Shown here: one piece after another, positions 1 through 8,446 of the stretch
How the letters are laid out: each line of letters opens with the position of its first letter
Numbering within the stretch: position 1 is the first letter of the stretch
From: Gammaproteobacteria bacterium
Lineage (GTDB): Bacteria; Pseudomonadota; Gammaproteobacteria; UBA11654
Length of the DNA stretch: 10,906 nt
Direction: 5' to 3'
Assembly: GCA_018672815.1 (NCBI GenBank)
Contig: JABHDX010000155.1
Coordinates: forward strand, 1 to 10,906
The notes under the pieces: model-generated
Told to the model about the DNA's origin: nothing
The model's input: the letters and a program-made list of their open reading frames with translations, nothing else
The model's database searches: none
Translations under genes and position numbers: made by a program

Positions 1-1107
1 ATTATCAAAGGTAAATTCTTGGCTTAAGGTTGCATATTCTCTTGGGTCATCACCAAAGCGCTTTATCGCTTCTTCATGTCCATAATCAGTCCTATGTATT
101 AAAGGCCATAATGGCCATGGATTAATCGAATCTCTTTCTATTGGAGATTGGTCAAGCAACTCTATATTTATCAGACTTTTACAACCATGCCTAATAGCTG
201 TAGCAATGCAATCTGTGCCAGTATCTCCACCCCCAATTACAATGACATTTTTATCTTTTGCATTAATATAATTATCATCAGTAAGAGAGCTGTTTAAAAG
301 GCTTTTGGTATTCTGTGTTAGAAAATCCATAGCAAAATAAATGTTCTTGCTATCTCTTCCAGGTATTTCTAGATCTCTTGGTATAGTAGAGCCAGTAGCG
401 ACCAAAACGGCATCAAATGATTGGAGGAGTTTCTCAGATTCTAAATCAACACCTATATTGGTATTGGTCATAAAAACAATACCTGAACCCTCCAAAAGTC
501 TTATTCTCCTGTTAACCAAACTTTTAGATAACTTCATATTAGGGATGCCATACATAAGCAAACCTCCAATACGATCTTCTCTTTCAAATACAGTGACAGA
601 ATGTCCAACACCATTGAGCTGATCTGCAGCGGTTAGTCCCGTTGGTCCTGAGCCTATAATAGCAATAGATTTACCTGTTCTTTTATCAGGAACATTAGGT
701 CTTATCCAACCTTCTTCAAAACCAATATCGACTATTGAGTTTTCAATATCTTTAATTGTTACTGCTGGCTCATTAATACCGAGAACGCAAGCACCTTCGC
801 ATGGAGCTGGACATACTCGGCCTGTGAATTCTGGAAAATTATTAGTTTTTGACAATCGCTGTAATGCTTCTTGCCAACGCCCTTTATACACCAAATCATT
901 CCATTCAGGAATCAGATTATCGATGGGGCAACCATGATCTGATTCACAAAATGGAACGCCACAATTCATGCATCGAGCGCCTTGTAATTTTAATTTATCT
1001 TTTTGTGGTGGAGTATAAATTTCATAATAATCGAGGCTTCTCTCAGATGCATCTCTCCATTTCCTTTTTAGCCTAGGAAACTCCATAAATCCTGTTGGTT
1101 TACCCAT
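1..1107 (-). CDS. gltD: Glutamate synthase [NADPH] small (beta) subunit, 3' end cut by window edge
   Basis: This subunit oxidises NADPH and passes electrons through FAD and iron-sulphur clusters to the large subunit, which makes glutamate in the cytoplasm. Reading from the ATG at 1107 gives 369 codons without a stop before the window edge; the family is about 470-490 residues, so roughly the last quarter is missing. The N-terminal ferredoxin-like domain has cysteines 46, 49, 54 and 60, then 99, 103 and 107, the expected [4Fe-4S] ligand region. A FAD-binding GSGPTG lies at 152-157 and an NADPH-binding GGGDTG at 292-297. The start is one base after the gltB stop, with a GGGGA Shine-Dalgarno-like motif (plus-strand 1115-1119) inside the gltB tail, so translation is probably coupled. 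Related FAD/Fe-S oxidoreductases (dihydropyrimidine dehydrogenase N-terminus, NfnB) share the fold, but adjacency to gltB makes GltD nearly certain. Confidence 0.97.
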   Translation of the reverse strand, partial: MGKPTGFMEFPRLKRKWRDASERSLDYYEIYTPPQKDKLKLQGARCMNCGVPFCESDHGCPIDNLIPEWNDLVYKGRWQEALQRLSKTNNFPEFTGRVCPAPCEGACVLGINEPAVTIKDIENSIVDIGFEEGWIRPNVPDKRTGKSIAIIGSGPTGLTAADQLNGVGHSVTVFEREDRIGGLLMYGIPNMKLSKSLVNRRIRLLEGSGIVFMTNTNIGVDLESEKLLQSFDAVLVATGSTIPRDLEIPGRDSKNIYFAMDFLTQNTKSLLNSSLTDDNYINAKDKNVIVIGGGDTGTDCIATAIRHGCKSLINIELLDQSPIERDSINPWPLWPLIHRTDYGHEEAIKRFGDDPREYATLSQEFTFDN

Positions 1108-1108
1108 C

Positions 1109-4100
1109 TTAATTTCCCCGCCTTTTTGATTTTCTATCCTCAATATCAAAAATAGATTCTATTTCTTCGTTATGCTCCGTTCTTTCTTGTAATACTCTCT
1201 TATAATCAGTTGGCATCACTTTAACAAAATCAGACAAAACGCTTGGCCATTCATTAAGGATATTTTCAGCATTTTCTGAGGATGTATAACGATGATGAAG
1301 TTCGATCAGTCTCAAAAGCTCTGCAATACTTTCTTTATCATCAACCATTTCTAATTCAACCATTCCAGTATTACAATTCGACTCAAAGCTACTATCAGGA
1401 TCATAAATAAAAGCAATACCGCCTGACATACCAGCACCAAAATTAACTCCTGTGGGGCCAAGAATAACAACGCGCCCACCTGTCATATACTCACAAGCAT
1501 GGTCGCCAACACCTTCTACCACGGCTCTAGCGCCACTATTTCTAACACAAAACCTCTCTGCTGCCTTACCTCTAAAAAAACCAATTCCAGAGGTTGCTCC
1601 ATACATTGCAACGTTACCAATAATAATATTATTTTCTGCCTTAAATGAACTACCTTTAGGGGGTTTAACTATTATTTTTCCACCTGATAGACCTTTACCA
1701 ACATAATCATTAGAGTCCCCACTGAGAGTAAAACTAATCCCCTTTGATAAAAAAGCACCAAAACTTTGTCCTGCTGATCCTTCAAAATGAACATTAATAG
1801 TATCGTTTGGTAATGCTTCTTCACCCCATGCTTTAACCACCTCATGGCTTAACATCGCGCCTGTGGCTCTATTCAGGTTATTAATAGGAAGAGATATTTC
1901 AATTTTGTCTTTCGACTTTATAGAGGCTTTAGAGGACTTAATTAAATGACGATCAAGAACATTTTTTATATCATGATCTTGCTCCATTGATTTAACAACA
2001 CCTGTATTAGGTCTTAAATCTGTTGCTTTCTGAAGCAGCAAACTAAGGTCGAGATGACTTCCTTTCCAATGGTTAATAGCAGTATTAGACACCAATAAAT
2101 CCACTCTACCTACTAACTCATCAAAAGTTTTTACTCCCAATGTTGACATTATTTCACGTGCTTCTTCTGCAACCATAAATAGATAATTAATCACATGTTC
2201 CGGTTGGCCTGTAAATTTTTCTCTTAGGATTTTATCCTGTGTAGCAATACCAACAGGACAAGTATTCAGATGGCACTTCCTCATCATAATGCAGCCCATA
2301 GTAATTAAAGGTGCGGTAGAAAATCCCATTTCCTCAGCTCCTAGCAGAGCAGCAATAATAATATCTCTACCTGTTTTAAGGCCGCCATCAGTTTGTATTT
2401 TAACGCGGCTTCTCAGATTATTTAATACAAGTGTTTGGTGAACCTCTGCTACACCTAATTCCCAAGGTAGCCCCGCATTCTTTATACTTGTGAGTGGAGA
2501 AGCTCCTGTACCACCAACATCACCTGAAACAACTATGTGATCTGCATGTGCTTTTACAACGCCTGCCGCAATAGTACCGATACCAACTTCAGAGACTAAT
2601 TTAACACTCACTTCTGCACTTCTATTTGCATTTTTCAAATCAAATATTAACTGTGACAAATCTTCAATTGAATAAATATCATGATGTGGAGGCGGGCTAA
2701 TCAAGCCTACCCCTGGCGTTGAATACCTTATTGAAGCAATCTTTTCATCCACCTTCCTTCCTGGTAATTCTCCTCCTTCTCCTGGCTTAGCCCCTTGTGC
2801 AATTTTTATTTGCAGTTGCTTTGCACTGGCAATATAAGATGCTGTGACGCCAAATCGTCCAGAAGCAATTTGCTTAATTGCAGACGACTTGGAGTCCCCA
2901 TTACTTAGAGGCACAAATCGATTGGGATCTTCGCCGCCTTCACCACTGTTGCTTTTTCCGCCGATTCGGTTCATTGCGATAGCTAAAGTTTCATGCGCCT
3001 CTGAAGAGATGGATCCAAAGCTCATAGCGCCTGTATTAAAACGCTTAACAATTGAGCTGGCTGGCTCTACCTCTGAAAGATCGATGTGCTGATCTGATGC
3101 GATCTTTTTAAAACTCAATAAACCTCTCAAACTCAAAGATTCTTCAGCTTGTGCATTAGCTATTCGTGCAAATTTTTTATAGGCAGACTTATCATTAGTT
3201 CTAGCTGCATACTGAAGAGACCATACAGCTTCTGGATTCCAAGCTTTTTTCTCTCCCTCGCTTCTCCAATGATACTCTCCTGGATTAGGCAGGCTTAAAC
3301 TACTGATTGTTTTATTATTTGGGAATCCTAAACTATGCCTTCTAATAGCTTCATCTTTCAAAATGTTGAACCCAGAGCCCTCCACTCGAGAGGCAGTTCC
3401 ATTAAAACATAGTTCAATAACATTATTGGCTAACCCTACCGCTTCAAATATTTGTGCACCTTTGTAAGACTGAAGGGTTGAAATACCCATTTTACCCATA
3501 ACCTTTAATATACCCTTAACAGCAGCTTGTCTATAGGCATCAATGAGGTCAATATCGTCTGTTAGAGGTATTCTATTTTCTGGCCCCCTATGATGGTGTG
3601 AATGTCCTATTAGTCCATCGTCTCTTGCCTGTAACAATGCTCCATAGGTTAGATAAGGGTTAATTGCATCTGCGCCATAACCAAACAAGAGGCAAAAATG
3701 ATGTACCTCTCTAGCTTCAGCTGTTTCTATAACAATCCCTATCTGGGTTCTTTTAGCAGTCTTCACCAAATGATGATGAACTGCTCCACAGGCCATTAAC
3801 ATAGGTATTGAGGCTCTATTTCTATCGATCTTTCGGTCAGTTAAAACTACAAAACTGAAACCTTGATCAACGGCATCTTCTACTTCGCTGCATATTTGTT
3901 TAATGGTTCTTTGAAAAGGCTCATTTGAATCTTTAGAAATATCAAATGTAATATCAATTGTTTTTGTCCGTTGACCAACATGATCTAAGTGTTTAATTGC
4001 GGCAAGAGCTGTGTCTGTAAGTATTGGGTTTTCTACTAATAACCTGGCTGCGTGCTCTTGGGTTGCATCCACTAAGTTTTTTTCAGGGCCAATATAACAC

Positions 4101-5740
4101 TCCAACGACATGATAATTTTTTCTCTAATTGAATCTATGGCAGGATTAGATACTTGGGCAAATAATTGTTTAAAGTAATCAAAAAGTAGGCGTGGTTTAT
4201 CGCTTAAAACAGCTAGTGCTGAGTCATTGCCCATCGAACCCAGTGGATCCCTTAAATCATGGACCATAGGCAAAAGAATAAACTCAAGAGTCTCAGAAGT
4301 GTAGCCGAAAGCCCTCATTCTTTGCAACAGCTCTTCCTGAGAATATCTTACAGGGACCCTGCTAGTTTTAATGTTTCTAAAAATAAGTCGGTTATGAACC
4401 AGCCAATCTCTGTAAGGATGTTTTTCAATAAGTGGATCTTTCACCTCATTATCAGAAAGAACTGTACCTTTCTTAAAATCAATCAAGAAAATTTTACCCG
4501 GCTCCAATCTACCTTTAACCAAAATATCATTATCAGGGACCGGTAAGACACCTACCTCACTAGCCATAATTACTTTGTTATCTTTTGTAATATAATATCG
4601 ACTGGGTCTGAGTCCATTTCTATCTAGAATCGATCCAATAACATCTCCATTAGTAAACGTTATGCAAGCAGGTCCATCCCAAGGCTCCATAAGAGTGGAT
4701 TGAAATTCATAATAAGCCTTTCTTTCATCCGATAATGTTTTCTTTTTTTGCCAGGCTTCTGGAATCATCATTAAAATTGACTCTTCAATGCTTCTACCAT
4801 TCATATAGAGAAACTCAAGGGCATTATCAAAATTACCAGAGTCAGAACAATTAGGCTCTATTATTGGAAAAAGATCAGAAGTATTCTCGCCAAATATTTT
4901 AGATGAAATATTTCCTTCTCTAGCTTTCATCCAATTGTTGTTTCCTTTAATGGTATTAATTTCTCCATTATGAGAAATCAATCGATTCGGCATTGCTCTA
5001 TCCCAACTAGGAAAAGTATTGGTAGAAAAACGAGAATGAACCATGCCAAAATGAGATTGATAATCTTGATCTTGAAGATCTAAATAAAATCTAGATAGTT
5101 GATCGCAGGTGAGCATTCCCTTGTACACAATTATTTTTGATGAAAGGCTACAAATATAAAATAGATCCGCCTGCTTTAGTTGTTGACTCATTCTCAGTTG
5201 ATTACTGGTATTTTTTCTAATCAAATACAGTTTTTGTTCAAACTCTTCCTGCTTAATTCCTTGGCTATTATGAATGAGTAGTTGCTCTATATCAGGCATT
5301 GCTGAAATTGCTGAGTCCCCTAGGTTCGCACCCTTAATATCAAGAGGTACTTTTCTCCACCCTAAGTATTTTAAATTATATTCATTACATTGTTGTTCTA
5401 TTTTTTTCTTGCAATACTCCTTTTCTTTCTGTTCTCGTGGAAGAAAGATAATACCAGTTGCATATAGGTCAGGGTCAGTTGCCTCTATATCAAAGTTAAC
5501 CTTGAGTATTTTTTTTAAAAAAAATAAAGGCATACCAGTCGATATACCTGCACCATCTCCAGTATTTCTTTCAGCGCCTCTCGCTCCCCTATGATCCATA
5601 TTTTCTAATACAGTAAGGGCATCTGTGACAATAGTTCTGCTTTGGTAACCTTCAATATTTGCAACAAAGCCTAGCCCACAGTTGTCTTTCTCAAACTGAG
5701 AGTCATAAAGTCCAACCTTATTTTGTGGTTTAAAGTACAT
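1109..5740 (-). CDS. gltB: Glutamate synthase [NADPH] large (alpha) subunit
   Basis: GltB hydrolyses glutamine, channels the ammonia to 2-oxoglutarate and reduces the product to glutamate on FMN. The protein has 1543 residues, close to the bacterial norm of about 1480-1520. Domains in order are: a short propeptide (1-20); a class II glutamine amidotransferase starting at Cys21, the expected N-terminal nucleophile after processing, with the SHNGE motif at 256-260; a central linker domain, roughly 470-790; the FMN-binding synthase domain, roughly 880-1250, with GAMSFGS from 904 and GGTG at 1076-1079; [3Fe-4S] ligands Cys1150, Cys1156 and Cys1161; and the C-terminal GXGXG beta-helix, roughly 1300-1480. 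An in-frame TAA six codons before the ATG excludes a longer start, and the Shine-Dalgarno sequence is weak. gltD follows by one base, so the pair is an operon. The upstream gap faces a divergent symporter gene. An unusual T8A8 tract lies at codons 73-78. Confidence 0.98.
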   Translation of the reverse strand: MYFKPQNKVGLYDSQFEKDNCGLGFVANIEGYQSRTIVTDALTVLENMDHRGARGAERNTGDGAGISTGMPLFFLKKILKVNFDIEATDPDLYATGIIFLPREQKEKEYCKKKIEQQCNEYNLKYLGWRKVPLDIKGANLGDSAISAMPDIEQLLIHNSQGIKQEEFEQKLYLIRKNTSNQLRMSQQLKQADLFYICSLSSKIIVYKGMLTCDQLSRFYLDLQDQDYQSHFGMVHSRFSTNTFPSWDRAMPNRLISHNGEINTIKGNNNWMKAREGNISSKIFGENTSDLFPIIEPNCSDSGNFDNALEFLYMNGRSIEESILMMIPEAWQKKKTLSDERKAYYEFQSTLMEPWDGPACITFTNGDVIGSILDRNGLRPSRYYITKDNKVIMASEVGVLPVPDNDILVKGRLEPGKIFLIDFKKGTVLSDNEVKDPLIEKHPYRDWLVHNRLIFRNIKTSRVPVRYSQEELLQRMRAFGYTSETLEFILLPMVHDLRDPLGSMGNDSALAVLSDKPRLLFDYFKQLFAQVSNPAIDSIREKIIMSLECYIGPEKNLVDATQEHAARLLVENPILTDTALAAIKHLDHVGQRTKTIDITFDISKDSNEPFQRTIKQICSEVEDAVDQGFSFVVLTDRKIDRNRASIPMLMACGAVHHHLVKTAKRTQIGIVIETAEAREVHHFCLLFGYGADAINPYLTYGALLQARDDGLIGHSHHHRGPENRIPLTDDIDLIDAYRQAAVKGILKVMGKMGISTLQSYKGAQIFEAVGLANNVIELCFNGTASRVEGSGFNILKDEAIRRHSLGFPNNKTISSLSLPNPGEYHWRSEGEKKAWNPEAVWSLQYAARTNDKSAYKKFARIANAQAEESLSLRGLLSFKKIASDQHIDLSEVEPASSIVKRFNTGAMSFGSISSEAHETLAIAMNRIGGKSNSGEGGEDPNRFVPLSNGDSKSSAIKQIASGRFGVTASYIASAKQLQIKIAQGAKPGEGGELPGRKVDEKIASIRYSTPGVGLISPPPHHDIYSIEDLSQLIFDLKNANRSAEVSVKLVSEVGIGTIAAGVVKAHADHIVVSGDVGGTGASPLTSIKNAGLPWELGVAEVHQTLVLNNLRSRVKIQTDGGLKTGRDIIIAALLGAEEMGFSTAPLITMGCIMMRKCHLNTCPVGIATQDKILREKFTGQPEHVINYLFMVAEEAREIMSTLGVKTFDELVGRVDLLVSNTAINHWKGSHLDLSLLLQKATDLRPNTGVVKSMEQDHDIKNVLDRHLIKSSKASIKSKDKIEISLPINNLNRATGAMLSHEVVKAWGEEALPNDTINVHFEGSAGQSFGAFLSKGISFTLSGDSNDYVGKGLSGGKIIVKPPKGSSFKAENNIIIGNVAMYGATSGIGFFRGKAAERFCVRNSGARAVVEGVGDHACEYMTGGRVVILGPTGVNFGAGMSGGIAFIYDPDSSFESNCNTGMVELEMVDDKESIAELLRLIELHHRYTSSENAENILNEWPSVLSDFVKVMPTDYKRVLQERTEHNEEIESIFDIEDRKSKRRGN
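5509..5524 (-). other. T8A8 tract with two in-phase slippery heptamers inside gltB
   Basis: On the coding strand the codons for residues 73-78 of GltB read TTT TTT TTA AAA AAA ATA. In the zero frame this contains T TTT TTA followed directly by A AAA AAA, both of the X XXY YYZ form known to permit -1 ribosomal slippage. The uninterrupted run of eight T and eight A is also prone to polymerase slippage and sequencing error. The reading frame is intact on both sides, so this is a description of the tract and not a claim of frameshifting. Confidence 0.5.
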
Positions 5741-5841
5741 AGATAATTTAGCTTTTTAATAGTTCTTTTGGAAAAACCTAGTATTAACAATTTAGAAAAT
5801 AAATCGTATATCAAGAACAACTAAAACCATCATATCATTTT

Positions 5842-5872
5842 TTGAAAATTTTTTCTCTAAGCTATGTATTAT
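5842..5872 (+). promoter_or_regulatory. Possible sigma-70 promoter for the symporter gene
   Basis: A TTGAAA (5842-5847) and a TATTAT (5867-5872) are separated by 19 bases, a slightly long but tolerated spacer. Transcription would begin near 5879, about 30 bases before the ATG at 5911. An alternative -10, TATAAC at 5878-5883, has no good partner. The whole 170-base gap is very AT-rich, so chance matches are likely. No convincing promoter could be picked out for the divergent gltB in the same gap, although one must lie here or inside the neighbouring genes. Confidence 0.35.
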
Positions 5873-5900
5873 ATGCATATAACTTCCCTGCCGTTTTAAC

Positions 5901-5905
5901 AAGGA
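5901..5905 (+). promoter_or_regulatory. Shine-Dalgarno site that fixes the symporter start
   Basis: AAGGA sits five bases before the ATG at 5911. This is the only good ribosome binding site near the start of the symporter reading frame. It argues against the in-frame TTG at 5842, which lacks one and would add 23 residues that do not look like the family's N-terminus. Confidence 0.75.
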
Positions 5906-5910
5906 ATAAA

Positions 5911-7569
5911 ATGAATGAATTCAGCTTTATTACGACCCTTAATTCTATACTATGGAATGATTACACCCTTTACGCGCTTCTTCTAACTGGAGTAATCTTC
6001 ACTGTGTGGAGTGGCTTCTCACAATACTATGCTCTAACACATGGTGTGAAAGTCATCAGAGGTGATTTTGATAAAGCGAGTGATCCAGGTGCGATTACTC
6101 ATTTTCAAGCACTATCTACTGCATTATCAGCAACTGTAGGGTTGGGCAATATTGGTGGAGTAGCGCTTGCAATATCTCTAGGTGGTCCTGGAGCAGTATT
6201 CTGGATGTGGGTTGTTGGTTTTCTTGGTATGGCCATAAAACTTACAGAAGTTTCATTGGCTATGATTCATAGAGACACATCAGATAGAGAAAACCCCAAC
6301 GGTGGGCCAATGTGGGTGGTAGAAAAAAACCTAAAAAATAAATCATCTATAATTGTTTTTTTTGGCAAATTAATTGCAGGAGTGTTCTGTGCTGCACTAA
6401 TACTTAATACAATAACAGCTGGCAATATGTTTCAAGCATGGAATGTAGCAAACCTGACTCAATCCTATTTTGGTGTTCCTACCATAGTTACTGGATGCGT
6501 TTTAGCTATTTTAGTTGGCGCTGTCATAATTGGTGGCATTAAAAGGATTGGCGCTGTTACATCAAAATTAGTTCCATTCATGCTCTTATTATATGTGTTG
6601 GCATGCATCTTTGTACTCACAGTCAATATAAGTCAAATACCGAGCATGTTGTCCTTAATCGTTACTTCAGCATTTGCACCGTTAGAGGCGAGTAATGCTT
6701 TTATTGGAGGTACAGCGGGTTATGCCTTTATGTACGGAATGCAAAGAGCTTTATTCTCAAATGAAGCAGGTCAAGGCTCTTCAGCTATTGCTCATTCGGC
6801 TGCTAAAACTGAAGAACCAATTAGGGAAGGTGTTGTTGCAGGACTAGAGCCCTTTATCGATACTATTGTGGTTTGCACTATGAGCGCTTTGGTAATTCTT
6901 GTTACAGGCATATGGAATAGACCAGCTGAAATTAACCTTGATCAAGCTACCTTTACCCAAACTTTAGAAAATACATGGTCACTAAAGAGTAATGGCTCAC
7001 AAATGAGTTCGCTCCAAGATGGTCAAAGAGTATTTTTTATATATGAAGGCAATCCTAACCCTGAGACTGGAAATACATTGCAGAAAGTTTATGGAACAGT
7101 CACACAAACCAATGGCATTAATTCGATTTCATGGAACTCCATTAGAAGCAATAGCAAGCCTATTGCTAATAATAAAGGAATCTACCTAGATTATGTAGGA
7201 GCAACATTAACTGCTGCGTCTTTTGATAAAGTATTGCCGGGTTTAGGTAAATGGCTTGTTACTCTGGCCTCTTGGTTATTTGCTATTTCCACTATGATTT
7301 CATGGAGTTACTATGGAGAAAAAGGAGTTGTTTACTTGATGGGAGAAAAAAGAGTCTTCCTGTATAGGATCATGTTTTGTATTCTTGCGATTCTATCCAC
7401 TACTGGGTTCATTAAAACTGATGCCGAACTGAATATGTTTGCTAATCTTGGAACGGGCTTCTGCATTGTAGCCAACCTACCTATTATTTGGTTGTTTGGT
7501 TATCAAGCTATGTCATCTTATAAAGACTACATACAAAAATTAAAATCTGGTGAATTCACTAGGAGCTAG
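5911..7569 (+). CDS. Sodium:alanine/glycine symporter (AGCS family)
   Basis: This inner-membrane carrier of the AGCS family (LeuT-like fold) typically imports alanine or glycine with sodium. From the ATG at 5911 it has 552 residues; the frame is open back to a TTG at 5842, but AAGGA at 5901-5905 supports the ATG. About ten or eleven hydrophobic segments can be seen, the first near residues 18-40. Family motifs are clear: TVGLGN at 75-80 followed by a glycine-rich stretch, and NEAGQGS at 284-290. Typical members have about 450-480 residues. The excess is explained by a polar, Asn/Ser/Gln/Thr-rich insert between W335 and the GATLT motif that starts at G430, in a loop where relatives have only about 10-15 residues. 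The gene is divergent from gltB and is followed after 3 bases by a flavin-reductase-like gene, so the two are probably co-transcribed. The exact substrate cannot be read from sequence. Confidence 0.93.
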   Translation: MNEFSFITTLNSILWNDYTLYALLLTGVIFTVWSGFSQYYALTHGVKVIRGDFDKASDPGAITHFQALSTALSATVGLGNIGGVALAISLGGPGAVFWMWVVGFLGMAIKLTEVSLAMIHRDTSDRENPNGGPMWVVEKNLKNKSSIIVFFGKLIAGVFCAALILNTITAGNMFQAWNVANLTQSYFGVPTIVTGCVLAILVGAVIIGGIKRIGAVTSKLVPFMLLLYVLACIFVLTVNISQIPSMLSLIVTSAFAPLEASNAFIGGTAGYAFMYGMQRALFSNEAGQGSSAIAHSAAKTEEPIREGVVAGLEPFIDTIVVCTMSALVILVTGIWNRPAEINLDQATFTQTLENTWSLKSNGSQMSSLQDGQRVFFIYEGNPNPETGNTLQKVYGTVTQTNGINSISWNSIRSNSKPIANNKGIYLDYVGATLTAASFDKVLPGLGKWLVTLASWLFAISTMISWSYYGEKGVVYLMGEKRVFLYRIMFCILAILSTTGFIKTDAELNMFANLGTGFCIVANLPIIWLFGYQAMSSYKDYIQKLKSGEFTRS

Positions 7570-7572
7570 AAT

Positions 7573-8397
7573 ATGAAAAAAGAAATTAAAATTAAGCCTT
7601 TTTGGTACTCAGATATTTGGTTATTTCCAAAGCTGATCACAATTATCACAACATTAGACAAAGAGGGAAATGTCAATGCTGGCCCTTACTCTCATATTAT
7701 GCAATATGACGTTATGACAAAAAACCCAAGAATGATTGTTGGGTTTCGTCAAGACTCCCATTCTTTTGTCAATATTTGTGACACAGGAGAATTTGTCATT
7801 AATTGTCCCAGCGCTTCTCACTTAGATGACATGATGGAAACAGCTAAATTTTATCCAGAAGGTGTTAATGAATTAGAGTTTACAAAATTTACCCAAATTC
7901 CATCATTAAAAGTAAAGCCTCCTAGCTTAAAAGAGTGTCCTCAGATTGCAGAATGTACGGTTGACGAAATTGTCAAACTTGAAAAAAGTACAGGAATTGT
8001 CATCGGGACAATACAAGCTATTGTGGTCGATGAGGAGCTTGAGACAATGGGCAGAGAAGAAAGAATAAAAACAATGAATCTTCCTATTGGTTTAGGAGAT
8101 GAAGCAAGACAAGATTATTACCATGCAACCGTAGGAGAACTAACAAAGCATAGGCTAGGACAACCAAAAAATGCTATGCAAGGAGCAGATGCAGTTACAA
8201 ATATGGAATGGGATAAAGAAGCTATGAAAATGTTGATGAATGTTCCTCCTCCACTGAGAAAAATGGTTATAGGAAGCACTGAAGAGCATGCTATTGAAAA
8301 AAAAGAAAAAGTTGTGACTTCAGAGATTTTTACCGAACTTGCTAAATCAGTTGGTATGGACCCTGAGGTTATGGAACGCTTCAGAAGTGGCGGTTAA
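7573..8397 (+). CDS. Flavin-reductase-fold (FMN-binding split barrel) protein with C-terminal PCP_red-like domain
   Basis: This cytoplasmic protein of 274 residues has two parts. Residues about 15-190 look like the flavin reductase-like/DIM6-NTAB family: an N-terminal beta-strand region, a GPYSH segment near 37-41, a KNPRMIVGF strand, and a GEFVINCPS segment in the seventies. Members bind FMN and either supply reduced flavin to a partner oxygenase or act as oxidoreductases; no partner is visible here. Residues about 211-270 match the PCP_red pattern seen at the ChlB/BchB C-terminus: W213, A217, L221, P225 and R229 at exact four-residue spacing, then E237, A240, T249 and E251. The function of this tail is unknown. 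An AGGAG (7561-7565) lies seven bases before the ATG within the last codons of the symporter gene, showing tight linkage to it. The substrate is unknown; the fold call is secure, the tail call is good but made by eye. Confidence 0.85.
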   Translation: MKKEIKIKPFWYSDIWLFPKLITIITTLDKEGNVNAGPYSHIMQYDVMTKNPRMIVGFRQDSHSFVNICDTGEFVINCPSASHLDDMMETAKFYPEGVNELEFTKFTQIPSLKVKPPSLKECPQIAECTVDEIVKLEKSTGIVIGTIQAIVVDEELETMGREERIKTMNLPIGLGDEARQDYYHATVGELTKHRLGQPKNAMQGADAVTNMEWDKEAMKMLMNVPPPLRKMVIGSTEEHAIEKKEKVVTSEIFTELAKSVGMDPEVMERFRSGG

Positions 8398-8404
8398 ACA
8401 TAAC

Positions 8405-8445
8405 TCCCTAATATCCCTTAATTTACAATAAACCCATCCCTAAAT
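8405..8445 (+). repeat. Three short direct repeats TCCCT(T/A)AAT before gabD
   Basis: The 49-base gap before gabD contains TCCCTAAT (8405-8412), TCCCTTAAT (8414-8422) and TCCCTAAAT (8437-8445), the last touching the gabD ATG at 8447. The starts are spaced 9 and 23 bases apart. The gap has no purine-rich Shine-Dalgarno sequence and no clear hairpin. The repeats might be operator half-sites or chance in a C/T/A-biased stretch; I cannot tell which. Confidence 0.4.
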
Positions 8446-8446
8446 A

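Noticed and set aside
341..1076. Plus-strand open frames of 93 and 75 codons (341-622, 849-1076)
   Set aside because: They are antisense to gltD, which is a strong continuous match on the minus strand. Their translations show no recognisable domain.
1452..5594. Several plus-strand open frames of 82-106 codons within gltB
   Set aside because: All are antisense to the intact, fully recognisable gltB and have no domain features of their own.
5741..5841. Promoter for gltB in the divergent gap
   Set aside because: Candidate hexamers such as TTGATA and TAATAC on the minus strand do not pair at an acceptable spacing, and the region is too AT-rich for weak matches to mean much.
5842..5910. Longer symporter start at the in-frame TTG, adding 23 residues
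   Set aside because: There is no Shine-Dalgarno sequence before it, the extra residues do not resemble the family N-terminus, and AAGGA sits at ideal distance from the ATG at 5911. The TTG also overlaps a possible -35 element.
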